Assembly: GCA_015227615.1 (NCBI GenBank)
Contig: JAALGZ010000044.1
Span: forward strand, 62,001 to 126,000
Source: Labyrinthula sp. Ha
Taxonomy: Eukaryota; Sar; Bigyra; Labyrinthulida; Labyrinthulaceae
Length of the DNA stretch: 64,000 nt
Direction: 5' to 3'
The position numbers and the translations under genes were made by a program. The stretch's first letter is position 1; each line of letters starts with the position of its first letter. Under the pieces are notes generated by a model, which saw nothing but the letters and a program-made list of their open reading frames with translations, searched no databases and was not told the DNA's origin. Of the stretch, positions 43,304 to 55,740 are shown piece by piece.

Positions 43304-44158
43304 ATGAAGAACACAAAGCTTCTCTATTTCTTAGACAGTGAATTATACACAGTGAAAACCATCATTAATGATATACATTCAATTTCTTCAGATGAAATTA
43401 CATCACTTAAATTAGATTATTTTAAAGAAAAACAGCTTTACGCTATTATTTTGGAAGAAACAGTGTTCTATCCTAAAGGTGGAGGACAACCAAGTGATGT
43501 TGGAAAAATATATTTTCTAGAGAAAGACTTTGATGTGATTCAAGTAATTAAAAAAGGTGGAGTTATTAAGCATATTGGCTACTTTCAGGAAAATGAAGTT
43601 TTTCTAAAAGGCAAAGAAGTGGTTCTCAAAGTGGATCAAACAAAGAGAAAAGAAAATACAAAATTACACACTGGTGGACATCTAATACATGTTCTTCTTT
43701 CATTGGTTGAAGAAATTGAGCATCTTGAACCTTGGAAAGCAAATCATTATCCAAATCAAGCAGTTGTTGAATACAAAGGAAAAATTGATAACTCACAAGC
43801 TCAAACTATAATCCAGAAACTCACACTTGCAAAGGAAAAGGTTTTCAACTCGGAACATTTGGATCCACAGTTTTTTTACATTCCAGAAAAAGATCCACTC
43901 CTGAAAACGGGTTTCATTGACCTCAACAAAGTGCAAAAAAACTTTAAAAGCTTCGATAAACACTCAGAGGAAGAGAAGATACAACTTATCAACGATCAAA
44001 GCTTGCGCAGAATACTCTTTCTAGCTGGTTTTCTAGGTTCAACTCGAGGAAGATTATGTGGTGGAACACATCTAAAACATTTAGATTCTCTAAAGTCGCT
44101 TCAAATAACAGGGATCAAGTCCAAAAAAGGTGTTACACGGATAAAGTACTCTGTTTAG
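43304..44158 (+). CDS. AlaX-type alanyl-tRNA editing protein, paralogue 2
   Basis: From the Met at 43304 (MKNTKLLYFLDSELYTV) the protein has 284 residues and aligns from its start with paralogue 1 (MSAPIYFLDTYLYET). The longer frame from 43172 is rejected because the extra residues have no counterpart. Motifs are ETVFYPKGGGQPSDVG, HTGGHLIHV for two metal ligands, and RLCGGTHL for the Cys and His ligands, so it should be active in deacylating Ser/Gly-tRNA(Ala). By eye it is only moderately similar to its neighbour, so the duplication is old. Its TAG stop overlaps the TAA of the convergent SF3B4 gene. Confidence 0.92.
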   Translation: MKNTKLLYFLDSELYTVKTIINDIHSISSDEITSLKLDYFKEKQLYAIILEETVFYPKGGGQPSDVGKIYFLEKDFDVIQVIKKGGVIKHIGYFQENEVFLKGKEVVLKVDQTKRKENTKLHTGGHLIHVLLSLVEEIEHLEPWKANHYPNQAVVEYKGKIDNSQAQTIIQKLTLAKEKVFNSEHLDPQFFYIPEKDPLLKTGFIDLNKVQKNFKSFDKHSEEEKIQLINDQSLRRILFLAGFLGSTRGRLCGGTHLKHLDSLKSLQITGIKSKKGVTRIKYSV

Positions 44159-45022
44159 TTTTCTTTCGGTGGTGGCGGTGGGACATTAGGGGGATTAGGA
44201 ATCTGATCAACAGGCGGAGGTGGTAGAGGTTTAGATGGAGGAGGAAGTGGTGCTTTGATCTCAGTTCTTCCAGTTGTCAGGGTTGGTTTAACTTCTTCTT
44301 CTTCTTCTTCATAGAACATCGTGTTTAGTTTAGGAGCAACAGATCCTGCCAAATGTCCTTTTTCTCTAGCTAGAAGTCTCTCTGCATCCGATCCATGTCT
44401 TCCATTTCCATCCTTTCTTAGCTTATATTCTACACTTATCGGATTATTCATAAACATTTCTCCGTTCATGCACTCGATCGCCTTATCTGCACTTTCAAAG
44501 TTATCATAGGATAAAAATCCATGAGCTAATCCTTGATTATTCTCATTTAGAACAATAGAAGGCTCTGATATAATATGACCAAATCTTGAAAACGCGTCGT
44601 ATAGTATTTTTGAGTCAACACTACTGTGTAAATTTCCAATAAACAAGTGTGCTCCTACATCTTCAGTACGTTGATCGACGAAAGTTCCCAATGTAAACCC
44701 TCCATTCGCAACATCTATCCATAAAAGAGAGATAAAAAATACCTGTTGAAGTACTGAGTGAACTTTTATTTATTTTTATTGGTTTTCCAAATATTGGGCA
44801 TAAATTAAGTACTCGCATAGCATATTCGGCATCTCGAGCCAAGCGGTACTCCACAAAGCCATATCCATTATGCCTTCTAGTTACTCGATCTCTGGGGACG
44901 GAGACATTTGCAACTGGTCCACATTGTACAAAAATCTCCCAGAGGATTTCATCGTCGCATTCTTCGGCAAGATTTCCTATATAAATTGTTGCTTCTTGAT
45001 TTCTTTGTTGAGCTTGGGCCAT
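44155..45022 (-). CDS. SF3B4: Splicing factor 3B subunit 4-like protein (two RRMs)
   Basis: Exons 45022-44743 and 44714-44155, joined after removal of 28 nt, encode 279 residues. RRM1 (ATIYIGNLAEECDDEILWEIF ... GYGFVEY) and RRM2 (AHLFIGNLHSSVDSKILYDAF ... GFLSYDNFESADKAI) match SF3B4/SAP49 in order and spacing, including the RDRVTRRHNGYGFVEY linker. A proline-rich tail ends PPNVPPPPPKEN. In other eukaryotes the protein sits in the U2 snRNP SF3b complex and contacts pre-mRNA near the branch site. That fits an intron-bearing genome with tiny introns. Start MAQAQQRNQEATIY; the upstream extension to 45076 is rejected. It overlaps the AlaX gene by 4 bp, tail to tail. Confidence 0.92.
44715..44742 (-). 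other. 28-nt intron in SF3B4
   Basis: Begins GTATTTTTTATC and ends TATGGATAG on the coding strand. It interrupts the linker between the two RRMs and its removal restores a single frame (...SLSTSTDVANGG). Confidence 0.9.
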
Positions 45023-47699
45023 TTGAAATGTGTGGTAATGGCATATTGCATACAATTTGAAGATCTGGCTCTTCAAATGTATTAAACAAAAGTATTCAAA
45101 TATGCTCTCATTGAGTTAAAGTAAGCATTTTTTGTATAATTAACAGATAAAAATATTTACATGAGCTCTTCATTTAGTTACTATATTAAATAATTTAGTT
45201 TGACTTTATCTCATACAGCGAAGAGTTTGAAGAAAGTACAAGTACGAGACAAATCTAGGATAGTGACTTTGGACTCTATTCGGGTTTTATAGTCGTGTTA
45301 AAAGCTTTAATGACTAGGTTTCTCATCATATTACTGCCTCTCCAAAAGTGTTACTTCTTTGAAGATGATTTTCATGACAATTCCAATTTCACACTAATGT
45401 TATATATTTCATAAGGTTGTAATGTCCGAATTAGCCAACTGCTATAAAACTTTAGAACAATTCTTTTATACTAATAATTCGATTATGTATAAGTTTGAAA
45501 TCAATAGATATAATTTGTTGTCATGTTAAATTTTTTACCTGGGCTAACGTGAACTCAACCTGCCAAAACAGGAAAATAGTGAGGGAGAATCTGTGTTTTT
45601 TCAGAAACTTAAAGTATGCTATTATGACAAATCTCGCTAAAAGATAGCTAACAAAACAAAATTATATCCCTTAGATGTTATTTTAAAATTCTTTTATTTC
45701 CAAATGTTACGAAGAAGTGTTACGAGCATAAGTACTTTTCTGGTATATAAAAAGGTTAGTAAAGCCCTTATAATGCGGCAAAGTTCTTGGATATATGTAG
45801 AAGTATACTAGGTGGGTCTCGAAAAATAAATATATATAGCTTAAAATCAAAGGCTTTAGCTTTAAGTATTAGATCTTCCCTTCACAAGACGATGGTATAT
45901 TATTTGAAACAATAACATATACCAATTATTCTTTTTCTCATCATCTCTTTCAAAGATGGCTATGTATCTAAGAGACGATAACAAAAATAATTTGTAATAA
46001 CCATTATATTAAGATCTATACAGAAAGTGCAAAGTTAGTCTTTCATCATTATTCAACTACCAGTTGCATACGAAAACTAAAGTTTTGGCTCTACTACTTA
46101 ACTACAACTACAGAATGGATAATGGAACACTATCTTGGTTTTAAATTAACTAGAAGTAATATTAATACAGACCATTTTTCATAACACCCTAATAAGGATA
46201 ACAAATTCTCTCAGGAAGATTCTGTTTTTTAGCAAAAAACATACTCTGTGAGTGTATTCAGGCGTTTTAAAAACCATACAAGGATTCCTACTACGGTTAA
46301 ATACCATTGTCTTGAGATAGTGAGGACAGGAGCAGTAGAAAAGATTAAAATGCATGAGTATTTTGAGCTTGTTAGATTGAAGAAAAACCTTTTATTTTAT
46401 CATACTTCTGTACAGTGACATTTTCAACTCTTCTTGAAAATTATGGGTAAATCGGAGGCATGATATTATTACTAGTTGGTAGTTCTTCATAGAAGAATTT
46501 AACTTGGTTTTCTCTTCAGAAAGGCATGGAGGAACACCAAATTAGCACAAAAATTATACCCAATACTAATTAAACATTTTGAATGATCACTTTGGTCATT
46601 TTACATCATGTAAATGAGGTTTTCTATGGGCAAACTCTTTAAGCTTGCACCTATTTTCTTTCATGGAATTCTAATAGATTTCGGAATATAGATTATTCAA
46701 ATAGTAAAAACTAAAGAGAGGTATAGCAAGTTGTTTTTCTCGTGTACTCTCTGCTTTTCCCCTAAATAAACAACAGTTCCTTAGCACACTTACCTCTTGT
46801 TTACCTTTATTACTACCATAGATGCACCATCCAACCTCTGCATAGCTGACTATTTTAGTGTATACGTTGCTTAGAAGATCTTCATTGTGTGCAAGGAAGT
46901 ATCAGATATATCATAAATTTCAATGCATCAATAATCACTTTCAGCACCGACTACGTTTTGGTTTTGTACGAAAAAGTGTAGTTATGCTTAGATAAGTTAT
47001 CGTAAGCTTTTTGTAATATACTAACTATGCTTTACTTTTCAATTTTTACTAGTAGGTTTATATTATTTAAAAAAAAAAGAGCACTTATAATTAGGGGTGC
47101 CGTTTGATATTATCATGATATAGCACACAAGTCTTGAGGATTTTAATTTTACTTTGAGCGGGTTTTAGTTTTTTGCCAGACATTTTGAGCGAGTTTTGAT
47201 AATAATATAAGCATCATTTGAGTTTTTGGTCATATTGTCCTTTTCTTTATATTTTGATACTTTGAGTTTTTTTATATGATCCGACTTTGTCACTTTTAAG
47301 CATACCATGGCAGCACAGTAACAACCACTCCAGTACCTCGAAATAAAGTGCATTAATTATACTTTATCTATGCCATCATTCCCAACTTCGATAGGAAAAT
47401 TAAGTGAATTACATAGATCCTGTTAGTAGCATGATCATTATATACTGTTCCCGTCACTTTCGCAGAGCCCTCCTACAAGGTCAAGACAAGATAATAAACA
47501 TATCCAAGAATGGAATACAAATTAAAAGACTTATTTTATATCGTTCAAAAAGTATTTCTTCTGTAGAGTACATTTTTTTAGATCTAATTGAATTTGAAAA
47601 TTTAAGACCAATAAAAAATAGTGCTTTACCAACAGCGGAACGGATGATGACTGCAGACAGTAAAATGCCTCTAGATCGACTCAAAACAAATTTCATTGA
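45023..47699. other. Gene desert, no gene recognised
   Basis: AT-rich. The 100-codon plus-strand frame at 47404-47706 has no recognisable motif and an equally open antisense frame, so it is not called. Region 47080-47260 carries several TGAGCGGGTTTT / TTTTGAG-type phrases without clear repeat structure. Confidence 0.45.
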
Positions 47700-48990
47700 A
47701 AATTAGATGTTTATTAAAAAAGCTCTTTTACATATCTTCTAAGCTATATAATCTTTCATAGGATATGAAAACAATGAACTCATGTAGAACGCAAAATATC
47801 ACCAAAATATAACACATCCATTTTATATCGATCAGAAAACAATGAAGAAAAAGGTTACACCACCTTTATAAACTATCAAGGTTAGGTATTATATTCAATT
47901 TAAACCTAGTAGCAAACAATAGTGTTTTCTGCTTTTGGTTATTACGGGTCGCTGAAAACTTTATCAACGATTTTTCAAAAATGCAGTATAATGACCAGAT
48001 AATCTACAATACGTTTTCAACTCTTCTACAAAGCTCAAAACATATTGAAAACTGAGCTTAGTAATTACTCGCATAAAAATTTACAGGATTAAAACAATAT
48101 AAAGTATAAAAAAAACACGATTACTGAAAATAAAGCATATAGTATTTCTTAGTTTTTGTCACAAAATCTTCCTAAAATACAATATTATCATTCATAATAT
48201 GTTTTTCATTAAAAAAATCTTTCAAACCATGTGTTTTGTCAAGGTATAGGATAGGTATGAGTACTTTAAACCCTAAAAAAGCTAATTTTAAGGATCCTTT
48301 TCACTTAGTTTACAGATCTCTAAAAAAAACATACATTCAAACGTAACATCATGAAGAACAACTCTATAGATGGTCTAATTCTTGTCAGACCCTAATTATT
48401 TTCCATACCTAACTTCTAAAACCATTACTCAAGACTTTTCTTCTCTATTTAATTGTATTTTGGGCTAAACTTCACTCAGAAAAGTCAAATGTTGAAAATC
48501 TGCACATCTGAACATACGAAATCGCTAAATCCTGCTATAATCCCCTAAATTTTTATACTAGAAAACCTCCAGTAGCTTAAAAAAATACCTGTGACCTTTA
48601 ATTCTGTGCTTTAGGATACTTTTAATATTTTTTTAAAGAAAAGTCAACATTGGGATAAAATGCTGTGTTTCTAAACATCAATCCGTGTAATGCCTCAAGA
48701 AATACTCGTCTAGAGCCTGGACAGACCCAAGAAGTAAAAGGAACGGATACACTTAGATCTAAAACCAATTTTATTTAAAAACTGGAGTATTCTTTATACA
48801 CTTCGTAGCAAAGTATCGTATTTCGAAGATTTCAGAAACTCTGAACAAGGATACCCCTAAATGTCAAACATTCCTGAATGGGGGATACCAAGTAACGAAG
48901 CGCAATTAATAATGGTTATCACCTAGTGGTGTGAATAATTTAGTATACCTCAGAGTTTTGTTTGAGAAAAATTGGAGAGCTTCCCTATTA
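47700..48990 (-). repeat. Diverged interspersed repeat, copy 2 (inverted relative to copy 1)
   Basis: The reverse complement matches about 105-1440 at roughly 80% by eye, with good collinearity over more than 1.1 kb. This copy has an extra ~75 bp near 48930-49000. No coding capacity. The pair lies about 47 kb apart in opposite orientation. Confidence 0.85.
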
Positions 48991-51900
48991 ATCTCAACAA
49001 TAGTTATCTGGCTTAATTTAACTTTACTCCAAACTCAACTTTAGAATAGTCAAAACTGAACTTTTAATAGGTCAAATATCAATAAAATTGACTTTAACTT
49101 TATCTAAAATCAACCTAAACTAACTTAAAAAAGAAAAAAAATAGAGTTTGAAGTTTTTATTGATTTCAATTATACAAATCTCTGTTATATTATTACATAT
49201 TCCTAAAATAAAAATACATGTTTTTTTGACATTAACATATGATAAGATACTAAGCAGCACATATGAACTGACATGAAGAAGAAAATAAAATATTAAACAA
49301 GATCTACGTTTTTAGTTTTAGAAAAATGTCGTATGGTGTTTGTTTTTCTGACGTATTTATTGTAATAAGTGATGTTTTTTTTTAATAAGTTAATCAGCGT
49401 TTCTGTACTATATAAAATGTGCTTGGTATAATTAAAAAATAGTTTCAATAGCAGATATTATTTGCTATGAATCTAAGTTTAGCTTAGCGAGAGACTCTCC
49501 GATTTTTTGATATCTTGATATTTCTCATATACTCCAACAAACTCAATATTATGTTATCATAAACCACATAGGACTAACAAAAATTGGGATAGTTTTTTTT
49601 CATTCTGGAGTTATTCACCTCATTTTATTTTGATTCGTAAGACTGATTTGAAATTCATAGCTTTGATTTTGAGTGAGCAAAATTGTAAAATTTCATACTT
49701 AGAGAAAACTTTGAATGGGCGGAAGTTGAATTCGAATAGGAATTTGAAGGTCTCAAAATTTCAAAATTGGAATAAAAGGTATCAAAAAAAACTCAAATTC
49801 ACAAAAATTGCAAGGAAAAAAATAAATAAAAAATAAAACAGCTTAACGTGATAAAAAATAAATGTAGACAGAAATTTGATGTTAAGTATCACTACCTCTG
49901 CAGAAGAAATATTTGAAACACTACAAAACTACGTTGGAGGACGGTCTTGAGCTAGTAAAAGTAAATATATAATTTTATGAAGTCGAGAGAAAAGAAAAAA
50001 ATTGAGATTGAAGTAGTCAGGTTACAAAGATGTAGAAATATTTGTATGTGTTCCAAAAATTGCACTTATGAATTAAATCTTAAGTTTTATCCAAAGAAAA
50101 AGCTTACATCTTTAAAGTAATTAACCTAGAGCAATTTGAGCATGACTTTAATAAGATTTCAACAATTAAAAAGCGCTTATCAGAGTAAACAGAAGCTGAA
50201 CTAGTAAATCTACATATATTAGGGAGAGTCCAAACTTTAATGGCTACAACAAAATTAGCTCTTCACAGACCCATTTCAGAAATTATGTATGGAATCAGCA
50301 TTGAATATCAAATCACCAGCTAAGAGAAAAAGAATCTATAAGGGTGGGGTTCAAAAGAATCAATCATGTCTAAATCTAAGATCTTCAACTGATACGAAAT
50401 AAAAAAAAATAATATTTTCCCTTGAACCGTATTAACGGATTTATTTTTTTCCAAACGTTTTTGTTGATTCAGAAATAAAATATATTTTTCAAACGTTCAC
50501 CTTAAACCACATCCCTTTCAAAACGTATTTGTTGATCGAGAGATAAAACATGATTTCTCAAGCGCTCACCCTAAGTTCAATCCCTTTCCAAAGTACATAT
50601 TAATTGAATAAATCTTTTGAAATAGATATACATTTCTTATTGAAGTTTGTTTGATCATCTGGGATAACATCACTTGAAACAGTTTCCTCTATACTTAAAC
50701 ATTTATATATTTTCTAAATTTACTTTTCAACACTCTTTTATAACCCTGTGGAAGGGATATCCAATCTAAAAGTCTTTGAATGTGCTAAAAAGTAATATAA
50801 TTCTTTTTCAATTTTGTAGATTAATGAAGTTACATTAAGATGATACATTTTCCATTGTCTCTTAATCTTTTCCTGTAGCTTAACATCGATTTTCAATAAC
50901 CTTTAGTCGGTTTTTTAGTTTTGTTGGTTTGATCGCATTCATTTTAAACTTTGATTTTGAGATATTTCCAATTCAGCAAATGAAAAAGATAAAGTCAATA
51001 ACTCCGGAGGGAGAGAAACATTCCACAAAAATCAAGGAATGATCAAGATGGATCAATGGACACTTCCAAGTTGAGGAAGAATATCTTGGATAGTAACCCT
51101 TTCCTAGAAGCGTTTGGATATATTCAATAGCGCTGTTGTAAAAGATGAAGAGAAAAAAGCTTAATTTCTAATACAAAATATTAACATTTAAGATGTAGCA
51201 TGCAATAATTAGAAATTAACATGGGTTCTTTTCCTGCAGAGTTTCTACCCTCTAATAGATAGTTTGAGTGAATAAGTGGAAGTAGTTTGGTTTCAAAACT
51301 TATTGCGAAGGTGGGAAGCTGGTATGAAAATTCTAGTGGTTTTCATTTGAAGAGTTGAAAAATACCTGTTAAGTTGGCAGAGTAACTTTACGTTCAGAGC
51401 TTTAAAGCTTATTTTGCATCAAAATTAGATTAGAAAGTAAACTAAAAAGTGCGAAACAAGCATTAAATTTCCTTCGAAAAAGTTCTTGGTGAGTATTCTC
51501 CAATTTACGTCTCTGCCTCTCATCACTGTAAGGCAACAAGGGTTAATCTATTCCGGCTATGACGGTTAAGAACACAACTTTGGCAATAATAGTGTATTCC
51601 ATTGGTTTTTTCAGCTTCTCTCTGTGCACAAACACGTAAATTTTGAAACTCAAAACAATTATAACTTTAAAACTCAAGCAAGATTTGGTAAGTGGGACTT
51701 AGGCTATATATTGCAATTATCATTTGATGAATTTTGATATTATAAACAAAAACTCTAATATCATTTGAGGAATATCAAAACAAGAAAAAAAGTCAAAACT
51801 CAAAAATTTTGGTAACATCATTTAAGTATTGATTTCTCCCCAAACAATACCCCTACTTATAATAGCGAAAATTATGTATTTTTAAATAGTTCTTGGACCT

Positions 51901-52382
51901 TATATCACAAGTGTGTTCAAGGGCGAATAACCCGAACACCATTAAAATGCGGTTTGGGATTTGGTACGTTTCCCATAAAGCAAGAAACCTCTAAACTAGA
52001 GAAAATTATTGAGATATAATTTTAATAAGACTGTTTTACCTTTTTTCTAATCAAAACAACTTTGTAACAATTCGTCCCGTTTAGATAGAGAATTTCATAT
52101 TGTTCTTTTCTATTCTATAAACATAAAGATGAAAACGAGAAAACCTCCAAAATATATTTTTCTTGCAACAAACCGGCAGTCAAAACAAAGAAAGAAAAAT
52201 GAAACTTTGAAATGGTGAAAAAAGATATTCTTTCGTGCACAGGAATCACACCAGTTTGCACAGAGCAAGGTAATGTTTTTAAACCCATGAACAGTTCTAA
52301 CCCCATTTCAGTAAGATTTTCTTCGTTTTATGTCTCTAGTGTCAAGAAAACCACTTAAAGCAAAAAAAAGTTTTTCTTTCAG
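48991..52382. other. Gene desert, no gene recognised
   Basis: AT-rich. Contains the 69-bp tandem repeat at 50449-50590 (separate entry). The last ~170 bp probably hold one or more 5' exons of the receptor gene, which I could not resolve. Confidence 0.45.
50449..50595. repeat. Diverged 69-bp tandem repeat, two units plus a fragment
   Basis: The units begin CCAAACGTTTTTGTTGATTC (~50450) and CAAAACGTATTTGTTGATCG (~50518), each ending ...CATCCCTTT or ...AATCCCTTT. A third, partial unit starts at ~50587 (CCAAAGTACATATTAATTG). The units are about 75% alike by eye. Confidence 0.7.
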
Positions 52383-55300
52383 GCGGAAGCACCTGGGATT
52401 CAGTCTTACTAAACTGGATATCTGAAATTATAATGAAAGAAATCTTGCAAATTCCTTCCTTCTCTTTTCCGTCATCGTTCTATACGTACGATGATGAAGA
52501 ATCAGATTTCCTTGAGGCACAAATTTATCCATGGGAGGCACTTGATTTTGCGACTTCATATTCAATGGACTGCTCTTCAGGCTCAAAATTTTCACGTTTG
52601 AAGCATAAGTTTTCATTGGGAGAATTGACGGACTTTGAAATACTGGAAGAAGCAAAATTACGGCTGAATTGTACAGATCTAAACTCTTGCGTACCTTGCG
52701 CGCACTCTATGTTGAACATTTTACCGCATGGAGAGGAAAAAAAGTATGAAAAATACGTTTCTAAAAAAAAATCTGTTTCTTTTTCTGGAACTTTGGGTGT
52801 TATAAGTGAGTTTTCTTGGTACACATCAATGCAAGTGCTGGATGAACATCCACGCCTCTCAAGCTACAGAGGTTTTAAAGGTAATCCAGCTGTTGGTGAA
52901 GTAGATTTATTTAAATTGCCACTTTCTTTTGGCGAGTTCTGCCATGTATTTTATTCTGAGTGGGAATGGATAGCTCAAGTTCAGGATATCTTGGTTTTGG
53001 ATGTTGCCAATGAAACACATTTTTGTCATTATTTTTTTCTTATCTTGATGGTAAAGAGATTTAACGATGTTTATCCTACAAGTGAGTTTTTTAATGGATC
53101 TTTTTCTAGTCATTTGAGTATGGATCAATTAGAATATCTAGAAAAAAGAGAAGATCAAGTTGAACTTTGTTTGAAAGCAGAAGAAAGCATTCTTGGTGAT
53201 GTAAGTGTTTTGTGCAAGAGTTACTATTTTACAAAATATGAAGTTGCTATCTATTTCCCTGGTGCATTTTCTGAACTTGAGAGATATAACTATGATCTTG
53301 CTCCATACCTTTATGCCGGAAAATTTGTGCCGTCAGCTAAGCTTGAAATCACTGACTTAAAATCATATGGAGTTGTTTTGACCCAGCAAAAAAAGTGCTC
53401 AGATTGTGAAGTATTTTCTGAAAATAACTGTACTAGATCGGTTCTTCATTTGCCTAAAGAAAACGAGTTTCACCTGTGGGAATCTGAGTCTGGTTATTAT
53501 AGGTTTCGAACTGCAGAGGAGGATTTAATTTCAAGCGAAAACCTTTCAATTGTTGGAGTTCATTTGTTACCTAATTTGAAGGATATACTAGAAGTCTCTA
53601 CGCTAAAGAATGAACCTATTTTATTTTCTCACCATAGACCAAGTTACATACATCAAAGAAAAAACTTTCAAGTCAATATGGTTAAGCAACTTGATGAGGT
53701 ACCAGTGGATCGAGATATTTCTTCATATATTTCCAAAGGAGATTCGTTTGGGCTATCCAGAGTTAATCTTAAAGAATGGGACTCTACGTGTAGTGGCAAA
53801 AGTAGGAAGTTTGAAGACATATGTTCATCAAATGAATTTGAAACTAGTTGTTATCCAAATACTGAAATCGTTTACAAAGTAGTTGCTTCAAGATTACAGG
53901 AGTACAACCCAGATGCAAATACTCTATTGAACTATCTTACTATTACAAACAAAGTGATGGAAGAACTACTTGCACAATATGAGTACAACCATACTCTACG
54001 TGTGCGCTACCCAAACAATAATTTAAAAAGAAGAGCTGTTGCATGTGACTTTGTAAGACATAATCCTGACATTTGGGAAAAATGGTTGCCCGAAAGGCAA
54101 AAGAAGTTGACTTGCTTGTCTAATTGTTCTCAAAATGGTATTTGTATTCAAGCTAATTTCACCCCTGTAGAAGACCCACTGCTACAGTTTCCTATTGATA
54201 ATGAAATAATCGAGTCTTTTTCACCAAAAATTGGGTACTGTAAATGTTTTTCGGGATTCACAGGTCCAGATTGTTCAGGAATGGTTGATCCGGATGTTCT
54301 TAATGTGGAATACACAGGTATAATATTCATTATATTTTCGAGCGTGGTATTTTTGAGCATACTGTGCACGCGGTTCATCTGGGTTTTCATATCTCGTTAT
54401 AACAAGGCATCTCCCGTGCTCTTTTCTAGTAATCCACTGTTACTAAAATTACAGATCGCGCTCCTGCTTCTTTTGGAAATTGGTGGCTTACTCTTTGCCA
54501 AGCCATTACACTTAAGTTTCTGTTACTTCCGACCAATATTCTTACTATACTCTACGACAACGTTCAATACATTAATAATATCCCGAATATTGTTTAAGTT
54601 TCTTCAAAGAGCTATGAATGAAATTGATGTTAAAAATATTTTTAAAGTCTCGAGTGCTGTTACTTTAGTTATGCTCTCTCTTTGGTTTATATCAGATATA
54701 GATAAATACCCAGTACTTAGCTACTATAGAACAGATGATATAAGATATGGGTATTTTATATGTGAATATGGAGATAATCTACCTGCTTTTAGAGCTCTTT
54801 TTGTAGCAGGAAACTTCATGGCATTTGTATCTAGTTTTTACCTTGGTATTAAAGTATACAAGATCCCATCCTATTTTGAGGAAATTCAACACTTTCTTCA
54901 ATTTCAATTATTGTCAAGCATTTTTTTTGGTACCTCTGTTTTTGCATCAACCGCTTTCACTGCACCTCGAGAAGCTGAGAAGTTCATCTTTGTAAATATT
55001 ATTTGTTGCGGATTGTTTATTTGTTACTATTACTTCTTGTTTTATCCAAAACTAATAATCCATTACAAGAAACCTGCAAAAAATACTTTTCAATACGGGT
55101 TGCGTAAAACAAGAAAGCAGATGAAAATACCTTTGGGCGATCCAGATGTTGATCTTTTTAATGAAAAATCCAAATCTGGACCGTTTCAAGGTATGGCTAC
55201 GGAGGGTGCAAAAATTGCACCCTCTGATACTACCAATAGACTCCTAGTTTATAAGAAATTAAATGCGTTTCAGAATATTGAAGATGCGTATTTAGTACTC

Positions 55301-55735
55301 CAAGATGAAAACAACAAGTTAAAGAATTTGTTACAAGATTGTGGGCTTGATCCAGAAACTGGCGAAGTTACAGAGGAAATAAGAGAAAAAATTGACAAAG
55401 CACTTCAGCAGCAAAGGAAAGAATTTTTAGAAAACACAAAACCAGCGGAAACAAGTTTAGATGCTAAGTTGAATGCACAAGAATGTAATATTCTGCTGGA
55501 TGACATTCTTCCAGATATAAAGACTCTCTTGGCAAGAAAACAGCTTAATCACTTGAGTGATATTTTAGCTTCTATTGATATTAATTCTCCTTCTCAGTTG
55601 TCTAATATGGATGTTATGAAAGTCTGTGATGAAAAAGCACTCAACTTACGTATTGGAGACAGAATCAAATTAGGAGACTTAGTGAAGCAACTCAGAATTA
55701 TTTACACTACTGTACAACCAAAAGCAGTTGGGTAA
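52383..55735 (+). CDS. Class C GPCR-like receptor with large ectodomain and EGF module
   Basis: Open frame of 1,100 codons from the ATG at 52433. In-frame upstream codons (GGSTWDSVLLNWISEII) are coding-like and follow a TTTCTTTCAG acceptor at 52382, so the ATG is probably internal and a 5' exon with the signal peptide is missing. Domains, counted from 52433: ectodomain 1-555 that may be a substrate-binding-protein fold (TW/WY phrases); EGF-like Cys module ~558-619 (NCSQNGICIQ ... CKCFSGFTGPDCSG); seven hydrophobic helices ~628-879, with SPVLF after TM1 and FYPKLIIHYKKP after TM7, as in GABA-B-type class C receptors; a coiled coil ~940-1000; and a soluble tail. Likely a plasma-membrane receptor signalling through G proteins. 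Ends 5 bp before the convergent kinase. Confidence 0.82.
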
Positions 55736-55740
55736 ATATA

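Noticed and set aside
45023-45076. Upstream extension of SF3B4 from Met at 45076
   Set aside because: MAQAQQRNQEATIYIGNL matches the family start; the extra residues do not.
47404-47706. 100-codon plus-strand open frame with an open antisense frame
   Set aside because: No recognisable domain and both strands are open, so coding cannot be supported.
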